Shown here: in pieces, positions 41,199 through 49,422 of the stretch | Layout: each line of letters begins with the position of its first letter | How positions within the stretch are numbered: position 1 is the first letter of the stretch | Assembly (NCBI GenBank): GCA_028821195.1 | Contig: JAPPHB010000020.1 | Span: forward strand, 31,751 to 95,750 | Source of the DNA: Gammaproteobacteria bacterium | Lineage (GTDB): Bacteria > Gemmatimonadota > Gemmatimonadetes > Longimicrobiales > Gaopeijiaceae | Reading direction: 5' to 3' | DNA length: 64,000 bases | The notes under the pieces: model-generated | Database searches by the model: none | The model's input: the letters and a program-made list of their open reading frames with translations, nothing else | Told to the model about the DNA's origin: nothing | Made by a program: the position numbers and the translations under genes

Positions 41199-42314
41199 AT
41201 GCCTACACAGAGCAATCGGTCGGGCGAGTCTCCGTTCCGCACCGGCTACATCCTGAACCCGCGCCTCGATCTGGTGTGGTTCCTGGGGCTGCCCTTCCTG
41301 GCGGTGGCGATCGCCCTGGGCTTCCAGATGTGGCTGCCCTACGTCGTGGTGGCTTCCGTCAACCTCTGGATCACGGTGCCCCACCATTACGCGGGATGGG
41401 TGCGCAGCTACGGCATGCCGGAGGAGTGGGCGCGCTTCAAGGACCGGCTCATCCTCGGGCCCATCGTCATCTTCGGGCTCACCGCCGCGGGCCTCACCTG
41501 GGCCCCGATCACCCTGCTGCTCATGGTCACGGCCTGGGACCATCAGCACAGCATCATGCAGCAACACGGCTTCAGCCGCATCTACGACTTCAAGGCGGGC
41601 GCGGGCACGCCTTCCACGGGCCGCTGGGACCTCGCGCTGCACTGGTCGCTGTACCTGAACATGTTCATCCAGGCGCCCATGTTCCGGCACCTGTGGATCC
41701 GCGAGCTGCACCGCATGCAGATTCCCGTCTCGGCGGGCTTCGTAGAGACGCTGCAGCAGATCGCCTGGCTCGCCCTGGGCATCTACCTGGCGTGCTACAC
41801 CGTGCACCTGTGGCGGCTGGTGCAGAACGGCGGGCGCATCAACCCCATCAAGTACGTCTTCATCGCCGCGAGCTATTTCCTGTGGTACTTCGCGGCCTGG
41901 CACACCAACTCCATCCTCATCTACAACGTGGCCCACCGCATCATGCACGGGGTCCAGTACATGGTGATGGTCTACGTCTTCATGAGGCGCAAGGCCGACC
42001 AGAAGGTGTCGAGGCCGGGCTTCTGGAGCCGCCTGGCGGGCAAGGGCAAGCTGAAGTGGTTCCTGCTCGCGGGAGGAGCGTACGCCATTCTCGTGCAGTT
42101 GATGATCAACCGGCCGCTCGACGAGTTCGGGTTCGGGGTGGTCAACTTCGCGCCCTACGCGGCCATCCAGAACTTCAACATCGCCGGGCTCGACTACGCG
42201 GCGAGCTACGCCCTCTTCGCGGAGACGCTGATCGCGGCGTACGCGCTGACCCACTACTACGTGGATTCCTTCATCTGGAAGGTGCGCGACAAGAGCGTGC
42301 AGAAGGGGTTGTAG
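41199..42314 (+). CDS. Multi-pass membrane protein with conserved-looking His motifs, function unknown
   Basis: A protein of 371 residues from ATG 41199 (an in-frame ATG at 41124 adds 25 unsupported residues). About eight membrane helices. Histidines cluster at helix ends: VPHHYAGWVRSYG, AWDHQHSIMQQHGF, VAHRIMHGVQYMV and THYYVDSFIWKVRD. Such paired His resemble diiron or heme-binding membrane enzymes (for example desaturase-like or Brp/Blh-like proteins), but no family is certain. The next gene begins 2 bp after the stop and is surely co-expressed. Confidence 0.6.
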   Translation: MPTQSNRSGESPFRTGYILNPRLDLVWFLGLPFLAVAIALGFQMWLPYVVVASVNLWITVPHHYAGWVRSYGMPEEWARFKDRLILGPIVIFGLTAAGLTWAPITLLLMVTAWDHQHSIMQQHGFSRIYDFKAGAGTPSTGRWDLALHWSLYLNMFIQAPMFRHLWIRELHRMQIPVSAGFVETLQQIAWLALGIYLACYTVHLWRLVQNGGRINPIKYVFIAASYFLWYFAAWHTNSILIYNVAHRIMHGVQYMVMVYVFMRRKADQKVSRPGFWSRLAGKGKLKWFLLAGGAYAILVQLMINRPLDEFGFGVVNFAPYAAIQNFNIAGLDYAASYALFAETLIAAYALTHYYVDSFIWKVRDKSVQKGL

Positions 42315-42315
42315 C

Positions 42316-42918
42316 ATGCCGTGGCACCGGAAATACCGCCTGCTGCTCGTCATCTACGGGCTCTGCCTGATCGTGGGCGGGCGCGAGTGGTGGCTCTCGC
42401 GCGGCTCCGAGCCTCCGGGCTGGTTCACCGAGGAGGGGCGCGCGCTGGCGGAGGTGCTGGTGCGGGTGACTCCGGAGGAGGCGGACACGGAGTTCATCCA
42501 GGGGATGCAGTCGCTGGCGTCGGGGGATGTCGCGGAGTACGAGCGCTTCCTGGAGGAGGCGTTGGCCCGCAATCCCAAGCACAACGACATGCTGCTCCGC
42601 TTCCACGCCCAGCACCTCATCGACACGGGTGCGGACTTCGTGACGGTCAACCAGGCGCTCAACCGCTGGCGCATCAACCACCCCTTCGATGTGGAGACCG
42701 TCAACTACTACATCGATGCAGGACCCGAGACCGACCTTCAGCTCGCGGCGCTGGAGGATGCCCTGCTGCGGGTGCGCTGGATCGAGCGCGCGTGGCTGGA
42801 ACCGATCGCGGTCGAGGATGGGACCCGGCCCTGGCGCATCGTGATCGACTTCACCGATGGCGCGGTGGTTGATATCCGCGACGTGGACCGCGCGGTGGGG
42901 TTCGTCCTGCCCGGGTAA
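42316..42918 (+). CDS. Single-TM protein with TPR-like segment
   Basis: A protein of 200 residues. N-terminal helix KYRLLLVIYGLCLIVGG anchors it; residues about 60-115 (EFIQGMQSLASGDVAEYERF, then EEALARNPKHNDMLLRF) look like one or two TPR helices; the end is a small alpha/beta domain (PWRIVIDFTDGAVVDIRDV). No recognised family. Two-bp spacing to the His-rich membrane protein gene suggests an accessory subunit. Terminal domain function unknown. Confidence 0.55.
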   Translation: MPWHRKYRLLLVIYGLCLIVGGREWWLSRGSEPPGWFTEEGRALAEVLVRVTPEEADTEFIQGMQSLASGDVAEYERFLEEALARNPKHNDMLLRFHAQHLIDTGADFVTVNQALNRWRINHPFDVETVNYYIDAGPETDLQLAALEDALLRVRWIERAWLEPIAVEDGTRPWRIVIDFTDGAVVDIRDVDRAVGFVLPG

Positions 42919-43044
42919 CGCCGCGCCGGCTAGCCGACCGGCTGTCGCTCGTCGAGGGGCGGGGGCAGAGTTGCCCGTCGTTGGCCCGCCATCCAAGATG
43001 GGACTTCGGCGAAGACACCTGCCATGGCAGAATGGGCCGGAGAC

Positions 43045-44196
43045 ATGATGGACCGACGAACGCTGCTGAAGATCGGTGGCCTGGGGCTGCTCGGGAGCGG
43101 GCTGAGTGCGTGCGGAGTACGCTCGACACCCATGGGCCGGCCGCCGCTGCGGCTCGCGCCGGTGCGCGTGGACCCGAACCGCATCATCCGCACCACCGTG
43201 GGCCTCCGCCCCCATCGCCCGGCAGGCTTCCTGCTGCGCACCGAGCGGCTGGACGAGACCACCGTGATCCACAACTACGGGCACGGCGGGGCGGGGATGT
43301 CGCTCTCGTGGGGCACGGGCGCCATGGCCGCCGAGATGGCCCTGGAGCACGACAGCCGCCGCGCTGCGGTCATCGGTTGCGGGGCCGCGGGGCTCACCGC
43401 CGCGCGTCAGTTGCAGCGGCGCGGGTTCGACGTGACCATCTACACGGTGGACGTGCCCCCCAACACCACCTCGAACATGTCGCTCGCGGGGTTCACCCCC
43501 ACCTCGGGCCTCATCGACGGTGACCTGCGCACGCCCGCCTGGGACGCGCAGTTCCGCGAAGCCGCGGAGATTTCCTATCGGCAGCTGCAGCTGCTCGTCG
43601 GGCGCGGCTACGGTGTTTCGTGGATTCACAGCTACGCGCTGAGCGACAACGAGCCGCGTCCCAGGGGGGACGGGGGAGGAGACTCCGAGCCGCTGCTTCC
43701 CGCGCACCTGCGCACGGGCACCAGGCTGCTCGGACCCGGGGAACATCCGTTTGCAACCCGCTACGCCACCCAGCGTACCCAGATGCGCATCGAACCCTCC
43801 ATCTATCTCGATGCTCTGGTGCGGGACGTCGTGGACCGCGGCGGGCGCATCGTCATCCGGGAGTTCACGGAGCCGGGCGAACTGGTGGAACTGGAGGAGC
43901 CGGTCGTGGTCAACTGCACCGGGCTGGGCGCGCGCGACCTGTTTAGCGACCGCACGATGGTCCCCCTCAAGGGACAGCTCACCGTGCTGATTCCGCAGCC
44001 GGAAGTGAACTACGGCACCTTCGGCGGAGCCTCCGTTTCCGGCGGCGGCCTCGGCATCCACATGCAGCCGCGCAGCGACGGCATCGTGCTGGGCGGAACC
44101 TCGGAGCGCGGCGAGTGGTCGCTCGAGCCCAACCGGGAGGCGCTGGAACGCATCGTGGCTGCGCACCGGGCCGTGTTCTCGGCGATGCGCATCTGA
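43045..44196 (+). CDS. Tat-exported D-amino-acid-oxidase-like flavoprotein with permuted motif order
   Basis: A protein of 383 residues. Start ATG 43045 (or 43048) gives the Tat signal MMDRRTLLKIGGLGLLG ending SACG; longer in-frame ATG 43024 is less likely. The DAAO signature usually at the C-terminus, VGLRPHRPAGF followed by VIHNYGHGGAGMSLSWG, comes first (about residues 50-95). The FAD-binding AAVIGCGAAGLTAARQLQ motif follows at about 105, and the chain ends after GIVLGGTSERGEW. Family enzymes oxidise D-amino acids or related amines with FAD. The motif order implies circular permutation. A Tat signal fits export of a folded flavoprotein. Substrate unknown. Confidence 0.75.
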   Translation: MMDRRTLLKIGGLGLLGSGLSACGVRSTPMGRPPLRLAPVRVDPNRIIRTTVGLRPHRPAGFLLRTERLDETTVIHNYGHGGAGMSLSWGTGAMAAEMALEHDSRRAAVIGCGAAGLTAARQLQRRGFDVTIYTVDVPPNTTSNMSLAGFTPTSGLIDGDLRTPAWDAQFREAAEISYRQLQLLVGRGYGVSWIHSYALSDNEPRPRGDGGGDSEPLLPAHLRTGTRLLGPGEHPFATRYATQRTQMRIEPSIYLDALVRDVVDRGGRIVIREFTEPGELVELEEPVVVNCTGLGARDLFSDRTMVPLKGQLTVLIPQPEVNYGTFGGASVSGGGLGIHMQPRSDGIVLGGTSERGEWSLEPNREALERIVAAHRAVFSAMRI

Positions 44197-44293
44197 GCAG
44201 CGGGTGCGGCCGGGTCCTGGTCGCCACCCGATGCTGTCCGGAGTCGCCATTGCCGCGTCGTCATCAGCCAGAAGCACATCATCAGGAGGGACC

Positions 44294-45262
44294 ATGACGC
44301 TATTGCTGCCGCACCGTATCCTCGCCTGCCGCTTGGCCCTCGGCCTTGCCGCCTCCACGCTCTTCCTCTCCCCCGCCTCCCCGCTCTCGGCCCAGGAGGA
44401 GCACCTGGCCCTTCTGCGCGGCAAGCTCCAGGCAGAGCTGGAGGGCATCGTCGATGGCTATGAGGGCGTCGCCGGCGTACACATCATCGACCTGACTTCG
44501 GGGGACCGCTTCCGGGTGAACGACGAGTTGGTCTTCCCGCAGGCCAGCTCCATCAAGATCCCCATCCTGCTGGAACTCTTCCGGCGCGCCGAGGAGGAGC
44601 CGGGGCTGCTGCGTCGCCGCATCGACATGACCGACGAGGTGCGCACAGGGGGCAGCGGGGTGCTGCTTCACCTGACCGACGGGGGCGCGTCGCTGTCCCT
44701 CGAGGACTACGCCATCTACATGATCGTGTATTCGGACAACACCGGGACCAACGTGCTCATCGACGAGATGGGAATGGCCGAGGTGAACGCCCTCTCCGCC
44801 TCGCTCGGGGCCGAGCACACCCTGCTGCAGCGCAAGATGATCCAGCCGGAGGAATCCGCGCGCGGGAACGAGAATCTGTCCACGCCCCGGGACGCCGCGC
44901 TGATCATGGAGCGGATCGCGAGCTGCGATCTTCCGATGAGCGAGGCGGGCTGCGCACGGGTGCGCGAAATCCTCGAGATCTTCAAGGGCGGACCCATCCG
45001 CAACCCGGTGCCCCGCAACGTGCCCATCGCCTTCAAGCCGGGCGGGATCACCGGGGTATCCACCGTCTGGGGCCTCGTGGACGTGCCCGACCGCCCCTAC
45101 GTGATCTCGGTGATGTCCAACTACGGCGGCGACGGCGGGGCGGTCGTGGAGGCGGTGTCGGCCGCGGCCTACGACTACTTCTCCCGCCTGTCCGGCATCA
45201 CCATGTACGGCACGCGGGTCGACCCGGACATCAAGCGGAGGGTGCGGAGGCCTGGCGGGTGA
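44294..45262 (+). CDS. Class A beta-lactamase-like serine hydrolase
   Basis: A protein of 322 residues, ATG 44294 behind AGGAGGG. Signal peptide through SPASPLSAQ. SxxK in PQASSIKIP (nucleophile Ser, Lys two turns later), SDN in IVYSDNTGTNV, and KPGGITG where class A enzymes have KTG. A Glu-rich stretch ARGNENLSTPRD corresponds to the omega-loop region. Probably a periplasmic acyl hydrolase of the beta-lactamase2 group; whether it hydrolyses beta-lactams is uncertain because of the KPG variant. Confidence 0.8.
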   Translation: MTLLLPHRILACRLALGLAASTLFLSPASPLSAQEEHLALLRGKLQAELEGIVDGYEGVAGVHIIDLTSGDRFRVNDELVFPQASSIKIPILLELFRRAEEEPGLLRRRIDMTDEVRTGGSGVLLHLTDGGASLSLEDYAIYMIVYSDNTGTNVLIDEMGMAEVNALSASLGAEHTLLQRKMIQPEESARGNENLSTPRDAALIMERIASCDLPMSEAGCARVREILEIFKGGPIRNPVPRNVPIAFKPGGITGVSTVWGLVDVPDRPYVISVMSNYGGDGGAVVEAVSAAAYDYFSRLSGITMYGTRVDPDIKRRVRRPGG

Positions 45263-45272
45263 GGGGAGAGTG

Positions 45273-46328
45273 ATGCCGCCACACGACGCCGCCGTTCGCC
45301 TCAACTCCCTGGCCAGCGGACACGCGCCGCACCGCTACCGTCAGGAAGAGCTGGTGCCCCTCGGCTACGAGTTCTTTTCGCACTCGTTTGCCAACTTCGA
45401 CCGCATGGCGCGGGTGTACGCGAACGCCGGAATCGACTCCCGCCAGATCTCCATGCCGCTGGACTGGTATCGCCAGCCGCGCAGCTTCTCCGAACGCAAC
45501 GACGTCTACATCGAGTGTTCGCTGGCGATCCTGGAAGAGGTCGCCGCACGATGTCTCGACCAGGCCGGGCTGGAGCCGGGGGAGGTGGGCGGACTGGTCG
45601 TGGTGTCCAGCACGGGCCTGGCGACCCCCACGCTGGACGCATTGCTCATCGATCGCCTGCGCCTGCCGCCGGACATCCGGCGCCTGCCGATCTTCGGTCT
45701 CGGCTGCGCGGGCGGAGTGCTGGGGCTGGCCCGTGCCGGCGCGATGTGCCGGGCCGAACCCAAACTGAACGTACTGTTCCTCACCGTCGAACTGTGCACG
45801 CTCACCTTCCAGAAGGACGACGCGTCGAAGGGCAACGTCGTCGCGGCCGCGCTCTTCGGAGACGGGGCCGCGGGCGCGGTGCTGAGCACGTCGGGCCGGG
45901 GGCCGGCGGTCCGGGACTGGGGCGAGCACACCTGGCCCGGCTCCCTGGATGTCATGGGTTGGGACTTCGGCGAAGCGGGTGAGTTCGGCGTCCTGTTCTC
46001 GCGCAGCATCCCGGACATCGTCCGGCGGCGCTTTCGCGGCGCGGTCGAGGGTTTCCTCCAGTCCCGCGACCTCTCGCTGGACCAAATCGACGTGTACGCC
46101 GCGCACCCCGGCGGAGCGCGGGTTCTCGACGCGCTGGAGGAGGCGCTCGACCTGCCCCCGGATGCCCTGATCCATTCCCGGGAGATCCTTCGCCGTCACG
46201 GAAACATGTCCGCGCCCACGGCCTTGTTCGTCCTGGAGCGTACCCTGCAAGCGGGCGCCACGGGCCGCATCCTGCTTACTTCGCTCGGCCCCGGATTCAC
46301 CGCCGCGATGATGCTGATCGAGGCATGA
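45273..46328 (+). CDS. Type III polyketide synthase (chalcone/alkylpyrone synthase family)
   Basis: A protein of 351 residues with the CHS-family triad: Cys in IFGLGCAGGV, His in YAAHPGG, Asn in RRHGNMSAPT. It condenses acyl-CoA with malonyl-CoA to alkylpyrones or alkylresorcinols. Start ATG 45273 behind GGGGAGAG. The gene for an ICMT-type methyltransferase overlaps by ATGA, as in the BpsA/BpsB pair of Bacillus that makes alkylpyrone methyl ethers; the product here is inferred, starter length unknown. Confidence 0.9.
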   Translation: MPPHDAAVRLNSLASGHAPHRYRQEELVPLGYEFFSHSFANFDRMARVYANAGIDSRQISMPLDWYRQPRSFSERNDVYIECSLAILEEVAARCLDQAGLEPGEVGGLVVVSSTGLATPTLDALLIDRLRLPPDIRRLPIFGLGCAGGVLGLARAGAMCRAEPKLNVLFLTVELCTLTFQKDDASKGNVVAAALFGDGAAGAVLSTSGRGPAVRDWGEHTWPGSLDVMGWDFGEAGEFGVLFSRSIPDIVRRRFRGAVEGFLQSRDLSLDQIDVYAAHPGGARVLDALEEALDLPPDALIHSREILRRHGNMSAPTALFVLERTLQAGATGRILLTSLGPGFTAAMMLIEA

Positions 46329-46825
46329 CCTATCTGATCCTGCTCATCGTGGCCCTTCAGCACCTGGGCTACATGGCGCTTTCCCGGCGCAACTCGGCCC
46401 GGCTCCTGGCCCGGGGTGGCGAAGAGGTCGGGCGCCGGCACCTTCCGCTCTTCGTCGCGCTGTACGTTGCCTGGTTCGCGGCGATGGCCGCGTTCATCGA
46501 CCCCGGCACGCCCCCGAGCCTGTGGTGGATCGGGGTCTATCTGCTGCTGCAGGCGTTCCGGGCCTGGGTCATGCTGAGCCTGGGGGAGTACTGGACCGTG
46601 CGCGTCATCACGGTTCCCGGCGCGCCGCTGGTGGTGCGGGGGCCCTACCGCTTCATGCGGCACCCGAACTACGCACTCGTCGTGGGCGAGGTCGTGTCGG
46701 TTCCCATGATCTTCGGGGCATGGCGCATCGCGGCAATCATGGGGCTCCTCGTCACACTCACCGTGTTCCTGCGCATCCGGGTCGAGGACGCCGCCCTGGC
46801 ACCCCTGCGGAAAGCCGGGCCCTAG
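46325..46825 (+). CDS. ICMT-type membrane methyltransferase partner of the type III PKS
   Basis: A protein of 166 residues with four to five hydrophobic helices and the ICMT/PEMT motif VRGPYRFMRHPNYALVVGEV, where the Arg-His-Pro-x-Tyr contacts SAM. ATG 46325 overlaps the type III PKS stop. By analogy with BpsB (YpbQ), it would O-methylate the alkylpyrone or resorcinol in the membrane. Other lipid substrates are possible. Confidence 0.85.
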   Translation: MTYLILLIVALQHLGYMALSRRNSARLLARGGEEVGRRHLPLFVALYVAWFAAMAAFIDPGTPPSLWWIGVYLLLQAFRAWVMLSLGEYWTVRVITVPGAPLVVRGPYRFMRHPNYALVVGEVVSVPMIFGAWRIAAIMGLLVTLTVFLRIRVEDAALAPLRKAGP

Positions 46826-47128
46826 CCAGGCCAACCTTCGGCCGGTCGGGAACCTGATTTGACAACTCGGCGAGATAAGGGTTGGGTCATTGCAAGTATC
46901 TTGATGGGATGTCAAAGCGGTGCTCGCGGCGGGAAAGCTTGCCGCGCTGCTGTCGCGCAGGCAATCGAGGGATCATTACGCCCGGGGAACACCCTTCCGC
47001 ACCCTGGATTCTGCCGCCCGATTCACACTGCGACTCCCCCGGGTTCCGCCATCCGGTGGACGGAACCACACGCGACATCCTAGTATTGGCCCGCCCGGCC
47101 AAGACCCCACTGAAGACCGGAGACGCCC
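46826..47128. other. 303-bp non-coding stretch before the cupin gene
   Basis: No convincing ORF. It contains a consensus-like TTGACA at 46859-46864 without a good -10 at 17 bases. It also has a 7-bp inverted pair (TTTGACA at 46858-46864, TGTCAAA at 46910-46916) and a GCGGC...GCCGC hairpin near 46930. The cupin ATG at 47129 is preceded by CCGGAG. Probably promoter and leader. Confidence 0.4.
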
Positions 47129-47644
47129 ATGTCGAAGCTGCTCGTTGCCGCGCTGGCTGGCGGACTGATCTGGGCCGCGGCCCAGGAGAATCAGGCCGCC
47201 ACCCACATTACCGCGGAGGACATTCTCGCCACCATCGCGAACGCTCCCGAGGGCCGGGTGAGCGACCAGCAGATCCGCCACATCGATGCGGGCGGCCACA
47301 ACGTCGGGGTCGGGTTGGTGCACCGGCCGCCCACCACCTCGCTGGGGGCGATCCAGCACCACAACCAGACCGAGGTCTACTACGTTGTGTCGGGGCGGGG
47401 CACGCTGGTGACCGGGGGCGAGCTCACGGACCCGCGTCCCCTCGATCCGGAGGGGAATACGGTCCGCACGCTGACCGGCCCGAGTGCGCTGGGCGGCATC
47501 GCCGGCGGACAGAGCCGCGACATCGGACCGGGGGACATGGTGATCATCCCGACCAACTCGCCGCACGGGTTCAGCGAGATCACCGAGGCGATCACCTACA
47601 TCGTCGTGCGGGTGGATCCAGACCAGTTGGTCGCGCTCAAGTAG
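47129..47644 (+). CDS. Exported single-domain cupin protein
   Basis: A protein of 171 residues with signal MSKLLVAALAGGLIWAAAQ. Cupin motif 1 is in IQHHNQTEVYYVVSGRGTL (two His plus Glu as metal ligands) and motif 2 in DMVIIPTNSPHGFSE (His). The inter-motif loop (TDPRPLDPEGN to SRDIGPG) is long. Likely a metal-binding sensor or dioxygenase-type enzyme in the periplasm; no substrate can be given. The histidine phosphatase gene follows 10 bp later. Confidence 0.8.
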   Translation: MSKLLVAALAGGLIWAAAQENQAATHITAEDILATIANAPEGRVSDQQIRHIDAGGHNVGVGLVHRPPTTSLGAIQHHNQTEVYYVVSGRGTLVTGGELTDPRPLDPEGNTVRTLTGPSALGGIAGGQSRDIGPGDMVIIPTNSPHGFSEITEAITYIVVRVDPDQLVALK

Positions 47645-47654
47645 CGGGGGTGCC

Positions 47655-48209
47655 ATGACTCGATCGCGAATTCCCCGATGCCGCGTGCGCCTGGCCGCAA
47701 ACGCGCTGGCAGCCTTCGCGGCCTGCCTGGCGGCGGTCGCGGCGCCCTTCCGCCTGGGGGCACAGGTCGCTGTCCCGACGGACGACGAAGCCGTCACCGT
47801 CTTCCTGGTGCGCCACGCCGAGCGGCTCGACGACAGCCCCAACTCGCCGTTGAACGATGTTGGGCGAGAGCGAGTCGAGAAGCTGCGGACGCTGTTGGCG
47901 GACGTGGACTTCACCCACGTCCATTCCACCAGCCTGACGCGGACGCTCGATACCGCCCGCCCCATCGCCGAGGACGATGGCGTCGAGCTCATCATCTACA
48001 GCCCCGGAGAACTGGAGCAGCTCGCGGAAACCATCCGCGCGACCCCTGGTCGTCATCTGGTTTCGGGCCACAGCAACACCACGCCGCAACTGGCGGAGGC
48101 GCTCGGGGGCGATCCTCACGGTCCCATCGACCACATGGAGTACGACCGGCTCTACATCATCGTCATCCAGCCGGGGCGACCCGCGGTCACCACTTTGCTG
48201 CGTTTCTGA
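47655..48209 (+). CDS. Histidine phosphatase (phosphoglycerate-mutase-like) family protein
   Basis: A protein of 184 residues. N-terminal hydrophobic segment ALAAFAACLAAVAAPFRLGAQ looks like a signal. Catalytic motif FLVRHAERLD (RHG variant RHA), then SLTRTLDTARP and the second His in VSGHSNTTP, as in SixA or BPGM-type phosphatases. An exported copy may act on phosphorylated small molecules. Ten bp behind the cupin gene and 19 bp before the gcvT-like gene. Confidence 0.8.
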   Translation: MTRSRIPRCRVRLAANALAAFAACLAAVAAPFRLGAQVAVPTDDEAVTVFLVRHAERLDDSPNSPLNDVGRERVEKLRTLLADVDFTHVHSTSLTRTLDTARPIAEDDGVELIIYSPGELEQLAETIRATPGRHLVSGHSNTTPQLAEALGGDPHGPIDHMEYDRLYIIVIQPGRPAVTTLLRF

Positions 48210-48228
48210 ATCGCAGCCAGCTTGCCGC

Positions 48229-49422
48229 ATGCTCCTCGAAACACCCTTCCACCCGCGCACCGCCACGCTGTGCCACCACCGCCGCTGGCGCAACTGGTCC
48301 GGGTACGCCATCGCCCTCAGCTACGAGCCGAGCCACGAGTACGAGTACTACGCGGTGCGCAGCGGCGCGGCCCTCTTCGACATCTCGCCCCTGCGCAAGT
48401 ACGAGATCACGGGAACCGATGCGGCCGCGCTGGTGGACCGCATCGTCACGCGCAACGTGGCCGACTGCCCGGAGGGGCGCGTTCTCTACAGCCCTTGGTG
48501 CGACGAGGCCGGCAAGCTGATCGACGACGGCACCGTGCAGCGCCTGGACGCGGACCGATTCCGCATCACGGCCGCGGATCCGTGCCTGCGCTGGTTTCAG
48601 GATTGCGGGCTCGGGATGGACGCCGACGTGCGCGACATCTCGCTCGAGCTGGCGGCGCTCGCCCTGCAGGGGCCCACGTCGGGTGACATTCTGGCGGGGT
48701 TGGTGACCGGCGCGGACATCGCGTCCGTCTCGTATTTCGGGCTCACGAAGGGGACCGTGGGATCGAGTCCGGTCACGATCACGCGGACCGGCTACACGGG
48801 TGATCTGGGATACGAGCTCTGGGTGCGCCCCGAACACGCGCTCGACCTCTGGGACGCGCTCATGGAGATGGGCCGGGGGTACGGCATCGCCCCGGCGGGG
48901 CTCGACGCCCTCGACATGGCCCGCATCGAGGCCGGGCTCCTGCTCAAGGAGGTGGATTATGTGTCGGCGTGGACGGCGCTCATCGAGTCGCGCAAGTCCT
49001 CGCCCTACGAGGCCGGCCTGGGATGGGCGGTCCAGCCGCGGTCCGGACGCGACTTCGTGGGCGGGAGGGCGCTCGCGCGGGAGGCTGCCCAGCCCTCCAA
49101 ATGGGCCTTCGCGGGGCTCGAGGTCGACTGGCCGCGCATCGAGCGGCGCTTCGCCTCGGTCGGACTGCCTCCGCTGGTGGCGGGCAAGGCATCGCGCGAG
49201 CCGGTGCCGATCTTCGCCGCCGGTGCCCAGGTCGGGTTCGTGACCAGCTCCACCTTCTCGCCCATCCTCAAGAAGTACATCGCCCTCGCGACCCTGCAGC
49301 GCGATTTCGCTCGCCCCGGCGGACGTGTGGACTTCGAGCTCACCGTGGAGTTCGTGCGCCACGAGGTGCCGGCCACGGTGGTGAAGACCCCCTTCTTCGA
49401 TCCCGCGCGCAAGCGCGCATGA
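48229..49422 (+). CDS. GcvT-family folate-dependent aminomethyltransferase-like protein
   Basis: A protein of 397 residues from ATG 48229. N-terminal T-protein domain with SGAALFDISPLRKYEITGTDA, the folate-site region YSPWCDEAGKLIDDGTV, and TRTGYTGDLGYELWV; C-terminal barrel EPVPIFAAGAQVGFVTS. T-proteins and DmdA-like relatives move a methyl or methylene from a substrate to tetrahydrofolate. Not next to gcvH or gcvP, so not the glycine cleavage system proper. First gene of a set coupled to two FAD enzymes and a DmdA-like protein; the next ATG overlaps its stop (ATGA). Confidence 0.85.
   Translation: MLLETPFHPRTATLCHHRRWRNWSGYAIALSYEPSHEYEYYAVRSGAALFDISPLRKYEITGTDAAALVDRIVTRNVADCPEGRVLYSPWCDEAGKLIDDGTVQRLDADRFRITAADPCLRWFQDCGLGMDADVRDISLELAALALQGPTSGDILAGLVTGADIASVSYFGLTKGTVGSSPVTITRTGYTGDLGYELWVRPEHALDLWDALMEMGRGYGIAPAGLDALDMARIEAGLLLKEVDYVSAWTALIESRKSSPYEAGLGWAVQPRSGRDFVGGRALAREAAQPSKWAFAGLEVDWPRIERRFASVGLPPLVAGKASREPVPIFAAGAQVGFVTSSTFSPILKKYIALATLQRDFARPGGRVDFELTVEFVRHEVPATVVKTPFFDPARKRA

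Noticed and set aside
557..46825. Type I PKS and type III PKS as one biosynthetic cluster.
   Set aside because: They are 34 kb apart, separated by housekeeping and transport genes on both strands.
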